DNA of 10,473 nt from contig QMSL01000036.1 of the NCBI GenBank assembly GCA_003649665.1, forward strand, positions 1 to 10,473, in the 5' to 3' direction. Within the stretch, counting starts at the first letter, position 1, and each line of letters begins with the position of its first letter. The stretch comes from Thermoprotei archaeon (GTDB lineage: Archaea > Thermoproteota > Thermoprotei > QMSL01 > B3-G16). The notes under the pieces were generated by a model that ran no database searches, was not told the DNA's origin, and saw only the letters and a program-made list of their open reading frames with translations. Both the position numbers and the translations under genes were made by a program. Below, one piece after another: positions 1 through 6,402 of the stretch.

Positions 1-211
1 AAGCATCAAGCTCGCTAGCATAATGTTTAGCCCAATCTACTAGGATTCCTAAGTTCTCCTTATTATAGGGAACTATCTCGAATAAGGTTGCATTAATGGC
101 CGTTACCGTATATAGTAATGCTAGTAAGAAGTTATACATGCTAGATGCCTCTTCATGAGCACGCTTCATGAGTATTAACGATCTAAATGCCGAGGACTGC
201 GTAATGGACAA
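1..211 (-). CDS. Unidentified protein, 5' part only, cut by left edge
   Basis: The minus-strand frame is open from a TGA at 259-257 to the window edge, about 85 codons, long for sequence this AT-rich. I placed the start at TTG 211 because a TATA-like TTATAT (about 232-237) lies about 25 bases before it; ATG at 169 is the conservative alternative. From the TTG the visible product is about 70 residues. It is mostly helical with a hydrophobic stretch (YNFLLALLYTVTAINATLF) and ends at the edge in ILVDWAKHYASELDA. Codon choice resembles the neighbouring genes. I recognise no family and no catalytic motif, so no function is given. It diverges from the aminotransferase gene. It could be a decayed gene, since a relic is present elsewhere in this window. 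The sequence beyond the edge would decide. Confidence 0.35.
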   Translation of the reverse strand, partial: MSITQSSAFRSLILMKRAHEEASSMYNFLLALLYTVTAINATLFEIVPYNKENLGILVDWAKHYASELDA

Positions 212-427
212 GCTTAGTGTGTATCGTAGCTGATATAATTCATGTAGTTGTTGCTTTCAGGTTTATGACAAGGGATGAAGTTGTCAAGATGTGATAAAGA
301 CGATGGAACTCGTAAAGTAAATAGGGATGAGTAAGTAAGGTAAAGCATCATGTGTAAACCAGCTAATTCGCCTGAAGTAAAAGCTTATGTGCTCTATGCT
401 TCACCTATATGATGAGGATGAGTAAAT
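212..427. other. Intergenic region before the aminotransferase
   Basis: No credible gene is visible here; every frame is interrupted by stops. At the left it carries the candidate promoter of the minus-strand partial gene. At the right it carries the leader of the aminotransferase gene: an AAAGCTTATG TATA-like element at about 380-389 and a purine-rich GAGGATGAG at 414-422, which serves as a Shine-Dalgarno region before ATG 428. Confidence 0.4.
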
Positions 428-1630
428 ATGCTTGCTATTAAAGGAGGTGAACCTGTTAGGAAGAAGGAATGGCCTCAATGGCCTGTATTCGATGAGCGTG
501 AAATAAAAATTCTGGAGGAAGTTGTTAAAAGTAGATCTTGGGGAGGGGGGCTAAGCGATAGTGGTCCATGGGAGGCTAAATTTGAGGAGGCTTTTGCTAA
601 GAGACATGGTTGTAGATACGGTATTACGGTCACTAGTGGGACGACAGCTTTGTTTGTCTCTTTATTAGCAGCAGGTATAGGTCCTGGTGACGAAGTAATA
701 GCGCCTGCGCTTACTTTTTGGGCTACTGGTAGTGCGGTCTTAATGACAGGAGCTACGCTAGTCATAGTCGATGTAGATCCAGATACCTACTGTATGGACG
801 TAAACGAGGTGGAGAGAAACATAACTGAGAAAACGAAAGCAATAATCCCTGTATATAATTATGGAACTTCTCCTGATATGGATGCATTAGTCAAGCTAGC
901 TGAGGAGCACAATTTAGTATTAATTGAGGATTGTGCTAGAGCTCATGGTTTTGAATGGAGAGGTAAACCCGTAGGATCGCTTGGTGATATGGGTTGTTTC
1001 AGCTTTCAAGAGGGCAAGTTCATGACTGCTGGTGAGGGTGGAATAATAATTACAAATAATGAATTGTATGCTGAAAGGTGCTTCTCCATAAAGAATTGCG
1101 GAAGGATTAGAAGGGGAAGAGATATCTCTGAAATAGGAATAGACTACTGGTGGAATTGGTTCAATTTCAGGATGACTCAGTTCCAGGCGGCAATTTTATT
1201 AGTTCAGCTAGAAAGGCTCGATGAACAATTAAAGATAAGGCAGGAGAACAGCGAGTATCTGAGTAAGCGATTGCAGGAAATAGATGGTATAACGCCAATT
1301 AAAGTACGTAAAGAGCTTACCAAACATCAACCGTGGCCTTATGCATTTAAGTATGATCCAAAGAGCTTCAAAGGAGTTCCTCTACATCGCTTTATTGAAG
1401 CGCTTAGAGCTGAGGGAATACCTGCTAGTGGTCTTGACCACCCACCCTTAAATATGACATTGACCGCAAGATATCCATCAAGGATTAAACGAACCAAATA
1501 TCCCGTAGCGGAGAGAGCAATGCGTGAAACAGTAACATTACCGCAGTGGGTATTCCTTGGAACGAAAGAAGATATGGATGATATAGTGGAGGCTATATTA
1601 AAGATACAGAAGCATGCTGATGAGCTCTAA
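428..1630 (+). CDS. DegT/DnrJ/EryC1/StrS-family PLP aminotransferase
   Basis: A 400-residue fold-type I PLP aminotransferase of the DegT/DnrJ/EryC1/StrS (AHBA synthase-like) family. These enzymes usually move an amino group from Glu or Gln to a keto-sugar or cyclitol in the cytosol. Visible: the N-terminal AIKGGEPVR typical of the AHBA-like branch; the cofactor phosphate loop TSGTTAL at 69-75; IEDCARAHG with Asp168 for the pyridine nitrogen; and the Schiff-base lysine Lys197 in SFQEGKFMTAGEGG. FNFRMTQFQAAIL at 246-258 is the usual family segment. Length is normal and the gene looks intact. ATG 428 is preceded by GAGGATGAG. The sugar substrate cannot be told from sequence. A Gfo/Idh/MocA dehydrogenase lies 4.8 kb away; the two families often work together on modified sugars, but joint action here is inference. 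A seryl-tRNA synthetase relic abuts its 3' end on the other strand. Confidence 0.93.
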   Translation: MLAIKGGEPVRKKEWPQWPVFDEREIKILEEVVKSRSWGGGLSDSGPWEAKFEEAFAKRHGCRYGITVTSGTTALFVSLLAAGIGPGDEVIAPALTFWATGSAVLMTGATLVIVDVDPDTYCMDVNEVERNITEKTKAIIPVYNYGTSPDMDALVKLAEEHNLVLIEDCARAHGFEWRGKPVGSLGDMGCFSFQEGKFMTAGEGGIIITNNELYAERCFSIKNCGRIRRGRDISEIGIDYWWNWFNFRMTQFQAAILLVQLERLDEQLKIRQENSEYLSKRLQEIDGITPIKVRKELTKHQPWPYAFKYDPKSFKGVPLHRFIEALRAEGIPASGLDHPPLNMTLTARYPSRIKRTKYPVAERAMRETVTLPQWVFLGTKEDMDDIVEAILKIQKHADEL

Positions 1631-1631
1631 A

Positions 1632-1757
1632 TTTCCCATGAGCTCCAGCCTTATTCCTAAAGCACGGACTTATGCCTACATATTTGAGCGGTAGCTCATC
1701 AGCGCTTAACATCCCCTCCGCAACTATGACCAAGTCATGAACATAAGAATAGACTAC
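1632..1757 (-). pseudogene. serS: Seryl-tRNA synthetase relic (motif 2 fragment)
   Basis: Read on the minus strand, 42 stop-free codons give ...HDLVIVAEGMLSAD, then ELPLKYVGISPCFR, then NKAGAHGK. This matches the class II motif 2 region of archaeal seryl-tRNA synthetases, where the usual run is DLPLxYVGVSPCFR-KEAG-xxGKDTKGIFRVHQF. The clear match starts near His at 1739-1737. The fragment is a small part of a protein normally of about 450 residues; no start and no downstream domains are present, and the frame is closed by TAG about 9 codons upstream of the listed end. After GK the frame continues as FRAHQ inside the end of the aminotransferase gene, like FRVHQF with DTKGI missing. That could be a real 15-base deletion or chance. 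It is most likely a leftover of a duplicated or displaced serS; the functional gene should be elsewhere. Confidence 0.72.
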
Positions 1758-1886
1758 TCGAAGGATCCAGTAGATAAGCTAAAGACGATATATGGATGAA
1801 TTAAAAAGACTAGATAATAACTTTGTTTATCGCAGCTTAATGATTAGGCACATATTCAAGACTCCCAAGTGATGTAACTATCGATA

Positions 1887-1894
1887 GGTATAAG
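1887..1894 (+). promoter_or_regulatory. Candidate TATA box of the sulfatase-like gene
   Basis: GGTATAAG is centred about 29 bases before ATG 1920, so an archaeal transcript would begin at or just before the start codon. The nearest GGAG (1901-1904) is 15 bases from the ATG, too far for a normal Shine-Dalgarno. A leaderless or nearly leaderless mRNA is therefore likely. Confidence 0.4.
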
Positions 1895-1919
1895 GGAGCT
1901 GGAGAAAAACTTTTCAAGT

Positions 1920-3281
1920 ATGAGATTAAACGTAGTACTTATAGTTATTGATACGTTAAGGGCTGATCATTTAGGATGTTATGGTTACTTTAGAGATACT
2001 AGTCCGACTATCGATAGAATTGCTCGTGAAGGGGTTCTTTTTGAGAACTTCTATGCATCAGGGATACCGACGGGTCCTGGCTTTACCAGCATTATAACTG
2101 GTTTATATCCAATAAATCATAAATATTACATAACGCCATGGGATGTACCTAATGCCTACCAGATGGATGATAATATACCTGTTCTCGCTGAGTTCCTTTG
2201 GGATTCTGGTTATACTACTGCAGCCATAGATAATTTAATAAACTTCAGATCTCATATGAAGCACTTCGTTAGGGGATACGAGTACTACATAAATCCTACT
2301 AGGTCTTCTAAATGGATCCATCATCATGTAACAGCCTCTGAGATCAATAGGCGATTAATTCCCTGGATTAGGCAACATAGTTATGAACGGTTCTTTCTCT
2401 TCATACACTATTGGGATCCACATATGCCCTATAATCAGCCTAAAGCATATAGAGACATATTCCGACATAAGGAATTAAAAGACTTGGAAGTGGTGAAGGC
2501 TCCTGCCGGTTATGATTACGTTCCTGGATGGGGTAAAGCTGATGATATACCTAAAGGAGATGATTTTAAATCGGTGGATCTATACGATGGAGAAATACTT
2601 TATGTTGATTACGCTATTTCTGAAGTTGTCAGCGTATTAAAGGATGAAGGGATACTTGACGAAACATTGCTTATAATAACCTCTGACCACGGTGAACAAT
2701 TGGGGCAACATGGAATTTGGGGACATGCAGGTCTTCATGAAGCGGTGATTAAGGTGCCTCTTATAATGAGGTGTCCTAAGATATTACCTCAAGGTATTAG
2801 AGTTAAGGAATATGCTCAGCATGTTGATATCGTACCAACAATCCTAAACTTAGTAAACGTAAAGACTGAAGCGAGCTTCGATGGAGATGATCTCCTCAAA
2901 TTAATTAGAGGCGAATCGATTAGAGACTTTGTTATATGTGAAACTTGGGGTGAGAGATGTATCGTAAAAGGTGAATGGAAACTTATAATACACTATGAAC
3001 CTGAGCTAAGGATGCTAAGGGACGTATTTGCCTTTAATGGGCACTTTAGGGACTGGTTGCCGTTTTTAAAGAAATATGGCAATATTGGAGTAGAGTTATA
3101 CAATATAAAACAAGATCCAGCCGAAATCATAAATTTAGCTAATGAACAGGCTGATATCGTCAAAGAGTTAAAGGATCTTCTAGATTCTTGGATAAAATTT
3201 AAGTTGAAGGGAAAAGAAGACCCCATATTATCGCTTAAGCAGTATACTCAGCCTCAACCAAAGGAATATCAAAGCCTTTAG
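1920..3281 (+). CDS. Sulfatase-like hydrolase, alkaline phosphatase superfamily
   Basis: A 453-residue protein of the sulfatase family, which hydrolyses sulfate or phosphate esters at a two-metal or one-metal centre. Visible: N-terminal NVVLIVIDTLRADHLGCYG with metal ligand Asp11; the active-site segment TGPGFTSIITGLYP at 51-64; HYWDPHMPY at 163-171; TSDHGEQLGQHG with metal ligands Asp256 and His257; and WGHAGLHEAVIKVPLI at 267-282. Canonical sulfatases have C/S-x-P-S/A-R here, the Cys or Ser becoming formylglycine. This protein has Thr51-Gly-Pro-Gly-Phe, so formylglycine cannot form in the usual way and both Ser and Arg of the signature are lost. Thr at this position is known in other superfamily branches, so a phosphodiesterase or other esterase role is as likely as sulfatase. 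No signal peptide is seen, so it is probably cytosolic. Substrate unknown. Length is normal and the frame is intact. Confidence 0.88.
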   Translation: MRLNVVLIVIDTLRADHLGCYGYFRDTSPTIDRIAREGVLFENFYASGIPTGPGFTSIITGLYPINHKYYITPWDVPNAYQMDDNIPVLAEFLWDSGYTTAAIDNLINFRSHMKHFVRGYEYYINPTRSSKWIHHHVTASEINRRLIPWIRQHSYERFFLFIHYWDPHMPYNQPKAYRDIFRHKELKDLEVVKAPAGYDYVPGWGKADDIPKGDDFKSVDLYDGEILYVDYAISEVVSVLKDEGILDETLLIITSDHGEQLGQHGIWGHAGLHEAVIKVPLIMRCPKILPQGIRVKEYAQHVDIVPTILNLVNVKTEASFDGDDLLKLIRGESIRDFVICETWGERCIVKGEWKLIIHYEPELRMLRDVFAFNGHFRDWLPFLKKYGNIGVELYNIKQDPAEIINLANEQADIVKELKDLLDSWIKFKLKGKEDPILSLKQYTQPQPKEYQSL

Positions 3282-3382
3282 ACCATTCATTAATCTTATG
3301 ATGAATTCGGCAGTATCACTTGTTATAACAGGATACAAAATTACGCTCTTATTTTCCCTGGAAACCTCAATGTTATCCTAAT

Positions 3383-3404
3383 AAGTAATGCAAATGCATA
3401 AGTT
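3383..3404. repeat. Palindromic element, copy 1
   Basis: Arms AAGTAATGCA (3383-3392) and TGCATAAGTT (3395-3404) flank a central AA; 8 of 10 arm positions pair, with a perfect ATGCA-AA-TGCAT core. The same element recurs at 7591-7612, and similarity runs over about 25 bases to TTATT. Its size and symmetry suit a dimeric helix-turn-helix regulator. Here it does not stand before any gene I can identify. Confidence 0.6.
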
Positions 3405-3563
3405 ATTTTCTAAACCAGTGAAATACCTAAGACATGGTTTTAAACACATTATCTCATAGTTAAGTATTGTAAGAGATCAATTACGTTCCTTTAATTTCTT
3501 AAATGAGTGACAGAACACATCAGTAACGGAACGCTACATAATCTACTGGCTCCTTTACCTTCC

Positions 3564-3588
3564 ATCTCACTAATGATTAAAGTGATAT
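3564..3588. repeat. Imperfect inverted repeat
   Basis: ATCTCACT (3564-3571) and AGTGATAT (3581-3588) pair at 7 of 8 positions around the 9-base AATGATTAA. It may be a small hairpin or a protein site. It has no nearby start and no T-run directly after it, so it does not look like a classical terminator. Confidence 0.3.
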
Positions 3589-3791
3589 TTAAGGCTGGAT
3601 ATCCTTATAGTGATCGATAGCCGCCTTTCTTTGCCTAGCTTAATATTTATATAGTGGGGATGTCATCTGGCAATTTATTAGTATTCATTATGTATAGTGC
3701 TTCTCATGTTCTTTAATTCCTTCTCTAAGCTATATGGCTTCCTTGCAGACTATTATAACGTACGTAAATACTTCATCCTAATTGATTGGAT

Positions 3792-3810
3792 CTTAATAAA
3801 ATAAACAAAA
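3792..3810 (-). terminator. T-rich terminator of the surface-protein gene
   Basis: On the minus strand TTTTGTTTATTTTATTAAG begins about 20 bases after the stop of the 3831-4961 gene. Archaeal RNA polymerases stop at such T-runs without a hairpin. Confidence 0.5.
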
Positions 3811-3830
3811 TGGAGTTGTTAGTACTATCA

Positions 3831-4961
3831 CTAGCTTTCGCTTTTCACCTTACTTAATATTGTCTTTACCACTAGAAGCATAAGTATGAGACCAATAATG
3901 TTCGGTATAATTACGAAGAATATTATCCTTTGTCGTCTTTCTGTATACTTTATAGCTTGTGCTAGCTCTAATGCCTTCTTAGCGTGTGTATAAGTCCCTT
4001 CTATATCGCCCTGGCTGAATGCCTTATAGGCTAATTCTACTTCTCTCTCACACTGAGATAATAGTTTAGCTCCGCCTGGCGTTCTTGGTTTGCTCTTCTT
4101 AAGGGTTTCTAGTGTGGTTTTAGCAGCACCGAGTCCGCTAAAGGCACTAACTATCATATTAGTAAACTCAGAACCCTTTGAGTGCGGGTAGATCACTAGT
4201 GACATCTTATACGTAGTACCCTTAGTTAAGGTACCGGAGATAATGGTACCCTTTAATTCAAATACATCGCCTCCCCATGCTCGTGCATCGTCAAGGTCGT
4301 AGCCTATCGATGGTGGACTGAGCAATATTACGACTAGATCTCCATATTTCGTAGAGGCATAGGCTACTGAGTAAGATCCGGACGAAAGTGTCTGCGATTT
4401 GAATTCCTCCGGCAGGTTCACCGACGATATAGTTCCTCCATATGCAATATATAAACTACTTCCCTTAAACGTACTAATGGGCCACTGTACATAAAATAGT
4501 ACCCCCTGCGTATCAACGTTCTCATATGCTGTTATCGTATAGTTTGCCATTATCATTCCTGTACTATATATTGTATATATGCCTATGAACTCGAAGTACT
4601 GCTCGCTCTCTGGTGGGAATTTTGCATGGGTTCTGACTCTAATACCGCCAGGAATTTCCTCAACGGTAGGAGGCTCTAGAACCTCGCCATAGTACCAAGT
4701 ACCACCAATCCACCTCCAACCAGGGGCAAATACTCCAAAACCAACTGCGCTAACTACCTGTATACCGCCTATACTTATACTGCTTATTGCTGTCCTAGCT
4801 GTAATAGATATGTCAACATTTCCTATAGTTACTCTAACAGTATCACCGCTTATCTCATACGGCACCTCTTCTTGCGCCTTAGTTGACACTACCGAAAACA
4901 TTGAAAGTACTAGGAGTATGGAAATAACTAGCAATATAGTAATTCTCCTGAATTTCATCAT
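3831..4961 (-). CDS. Secreted, C-terminally membrane-anchored protein of unknown function
   Basis: A 376-residue protein I cannot assign to a family. The N-terminus is a clear Sec signal peptide: MMKFRR, a hydrophobic core to about residue 25, and a likely cut after STKA (residue 29). Residues 30 to about 270 are rich in Ser, Thr, Gly, Tyr and Val in alternating hydrophobic patterns, suggesting a beta-sandwich ectodomain. Residues about 270-340 are charged and helical (a possible short coiled coil or stalk). Residues 346-366 form one transmembrane segment followed by the basic tail KTILSKVKSES. The expected topology is ectodomain outside, short tail inside. There is one internal Cys (304). 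The start is ATG 4961 or the adjacent ATG 4958, preceded by GTGAGGG (4968-4974); a TATA-like CTTATTAG near 4994-5001 would give a short leader. It lies downstream of thiI on the same strand, 175 bases away and probably separately expressed. A cell-surface binding or S-layer-associated role is a guess. Confidence 0.8.
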   Translation of the reverse strand: MMKFRRITILLVISILLVLSMFSVVSTKAQEEVPYEISGDTVRVTIGNVDISITARTAISSISIGGIQVVSAVGFGVFAPGWRWIGGTWYYGEVLEPPTVEEIPGGIRVRTHAKFPPESEQYFEFIGIYTIYSTGMIMANYTITAYENVDTQGVLFYVQWPISTFKGSSLYIAYGGTISSVNLPEEFKSQTLSSGSYSVAYASTKYGDLVVILLSPPSIGYDLDDARAWGGDVFELKGTIISGTLTKGTTYKMSLVIYPHSKGSEFTNMIVSAFSGLGAAKTTLETLKKSKPRTPGGAKLLSQCEREVELAYKAFSQGDIEGTYTHAKKALELAQAIKYTERRQRIIFFVIIPNIIGLILMLLVVKTILSKVKSES

Positions 4962-5009
4962 AATCTAACCCTCACTTATAACTATTAAGTGTACTAATAA
5001 GCGTTTTCA

Positions 5010-5026
5010 TAAAGTTAAAATTAAAT
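5010..5026 (-). terminator. T-rich tract after thiI
   Basis: On the minus strand TTTAATTTTAACTTTAT lies about 110 bases past the thiI stop and before the surface-protein gene. It could end the thiI transcript; its AT-richness also makes it a possible upstream promoter element of the next gene. The 175-base gap holds no convincing gene. Confidence 0.3.
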
Positions 5027-5136
5027 GGGATGAAGAGGTCAGTGAATGTTTTTAACTCTCTGTTCTCTTAGCTTTTCTCAGACATTCTTCCGTCTTTATG
5101 ACTTTCATCATAGCTTATATCTTCTGTCGTAATGTC

Positions 5137-6339
5137 CTATATCCTTATGATTCTTCTTTTGTTCATTAGCTCCTCTATTGTCCTCTTCAAGTCGATCTTA
5201 TTAAGTTCTGCTAGGAAGTTCTCTTCCCTACAGTGGGTTTCTGGATGAGTTGGGACTAGATTACACGTGACCTTGATGCTTGATATTTCATAAACTCCAA
5301 GCTTTCTTGCCATTTCTATTATTTCTCCTTTATCATACCCTATTAGGGGCCTGAGTATTGGGATTTCAACTCTCCTACTTAATACGTATAGGTTATCTAA
5401 TGTCTGTGATGCTACTTGTCCTAGACTTTCTCCTGTAACTATTGCCTTTGCTCCTACTTCTCTAGCTATCTCCTGGGCTACTAAGTACATCATCGTCTTG
5501 CAGAATAGACATCTATACCTCTCATCTATTACTCCCATTGTCCTCTCATGGGCTATCGATAGGGGTATAACGATGGCTCTTATCTCCTTATCTGGAATCC
5601 ATTCCTTTAGCCACTTGAGCACGTTAATTATTCTTTCTCTTGCTTTTTCGTTCACATAAGGGGAGAGATCGTAGTGTACTGGGACTATCCTACATCCTCT
5701 CTTCATCATCATCCATGCTGCTATCGTACTATCCATTCCACCTGACATTAGCGCTATAATTTTTCCCTCTACGCCATATGGTAAGCCACCAGGTCCTTTA
5801 TGCTTTTCATGATATACGTAAGCTCCTCTCTGTCTTATCTCAATGAAGATCTCCCTCTCTGGGTTCTCTAAGTTTACCTTAAGGTGTTTATTTTCATCGA
5901 GTATTGCCTTACCTAAGATCCTCGCGATTTCCATGCTGTTTACTGGGAATTTCTTATTAGCTCTATGAGCTCTTATGGCAAAGGTCTTGACGTTAGCTAG
6001 CACGTCTTTTGAATATCTCCTTACCTCTTTCTCTATTTCCTCCATATCTAGCGTGACTTCTAGCGAGCGAGCTACGAATACTATTCCAAAAACCTTGGTT
6101 AGCACTTTAACTGCTTTTTCATCATTATCAGTACATATGAAAATTCTCCCTCCCTCCTTGTTGATTTCGCGTACTTTAATTCCTTCCTTCTTAAGCTGTC
6201 TGATCATATTATCTATCAATGTCCTCTCCATCCTAAGCCTTACCTTATGTGACTTTAAAGTTATCTCTCCATATCCTACAATTATGACGTTTCTTGCCAC
6301 GTTGAAGTACCTCTTTAGTTCCCTATCGTTCATTATCAT
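5137..6339 (-). CDS. thiI: tRNA 4-thiouridine sulfurtransferase ThiI, archaeal type
   Basis: A 400-residue ThiI. The enzyme adenylates uridine 8 of tRNA and replaces its oxygen with sulfur; in some organisms it also supplies sulfur for the thiamine thiazole. Order: a ferredoxin-like N-terminal part with YGEITLKS (23-30) that contacts RNA; a THUMP domain at about 75-175; and an ATP pyrophosphatase domain with PP-loop SGGMDS at 199-204. GESLGQVASQT (303-313) and ILRPLIGYDKGEI (328-340) are standard ThiI segments. There is no C-terminal rhodanese domain, which holds the sulfur-carrying Cys in E. coli ThiI. Instead Cys277-LF-Cys280 and Cys359 match the three conserved cysteines of archaeal ThiI, reported to carry an iron-sulfur cluster and to use sulfide. 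The start is ATG 6339 or 6333; TGAGG stands about 8 bases before 6339. It diverges from the Gfo/Idh/MocA gene with about 60 bases between them. Confidence 0.95.
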   Translation of the reverse strand: MIMNDRELKRYFNVARNVIIVGYGEITLKSHKVRLRMERTLIDNMIRQLKKEGIKVREINKEGGRIFICTDNDEKAVKVLTKVFGIVFVARSLEVTLDMEEIEKEVRRYSKDVLANVKTFAIRAHRANKKFPVNSMEIARILGKAILDENKHLKVNLENPEREIFIEIRQRGAYVYHEKHKGPGGLPYGVEGKIIALMSGGMDSTIAAWMMMKRGCRIVPVHYDLSPYVNEKARERIINVLKWLKEWIPDKEIRAIVIPLSIAHERTMGVIDERYRCLFCKTMMYLVAQEIAREVGAKAIVTGESLGQVASQTLDNLYVLSRRVEIPILRPLIGYDKGEIIEMARKLGVYEISSIKVTCNLVPTHPETHCREENFLAELNKIDLKRTIEELMNKRRIIRI

Positions 6340-6350
6340 GCGTTATGCCT

Positions 6351-6366
6351 CATATATGTTTAATTA
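6351..6366. promoter_or_regulatory. AT-rich core of a divergent promoter
   Basis: TCATATATGTTTAATT sits about 15-30 bases before ATG 6339 of thiI (minus) and about 40-50 before GTG 6403 of the oxidoreductase (plus). With TATA-to-start spacing near 25 it would give a leader of about 20 bases containing GGTGG for the plus gene. For thiI it would give an almost leaderless message. Overlapping back-to-back TATA elements are plausible but not proven. Confidence 0.4.
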
Positions 6367-6402
6367 CTCTTCCTTATCGTAACTAGTAGATAGGTGGAAC
6401 TA

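Larger units (their letters stand above)
3282..3830. other. 549-base gene-free region
   Basis: No convincing gene on either strand. It lies between two convergent genes, so little promoter sequence is expected, which makes its length odd. It holds the palindrome at 3383-3404, a second imperfect inverted repeat at 3564-3588 and a T-rich stop signal for the minus-strand gene at its right end. A minus-strand frame from 3377 leftward is open for about 32 codons before running into the end of the sulfatase-like gene (DNIEVSRENK, later VILYPVITSDTAEF) and looks protein-like, but I cannot match it to a family. Decay of former genes is plausible given the seryl-tRNA synthetase relic nearby. Confidence 0.5.

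Noticed and set aside
1740..1802. A 20-codon plus-strand frame starting MNIRIDYSKDPV in the gap before the sulfatase-like gene; it shares GAATAGACTACT with the aminotransferase gene.
   Set aside because: A 12-base match in AT-rich sequence and a short frame are not enough to claim a duplication or gene.
3660..3716. An 18-residue plus-strand frame (MSSGNLLVFIMYSASHVL) after a TATA-like sequence and GGGG.
   Set aside because: The TATA-like sequence is too near the ATG to promote it, and the length alone gives no support.
5052..5111. A 19-residue minus-strand frame (MMKVIKTEECLRKAKRTES) between thiI and the surface-protein gene.
   Set aside because: Too short to support without conservation data, and no clear ribosome site or promoter is seen.
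5082..5115. A C/D-box-like pattern on the minus strand: ATGATGA followed by CTGA, with AGCT on both sides.
   Set aside because: Only 23 bases separate the boxes and no internal C'/D' pair is visible, too short for a normal archaeal C/D guide RNA.
5975..6382. A 135-codon plus-strand frame overlapping the 5' half of thiI.
   Set aside because: It is the antisense shadow of a well-supported gene, with Ser/Leu-rich low-complexity translation and no motifs.
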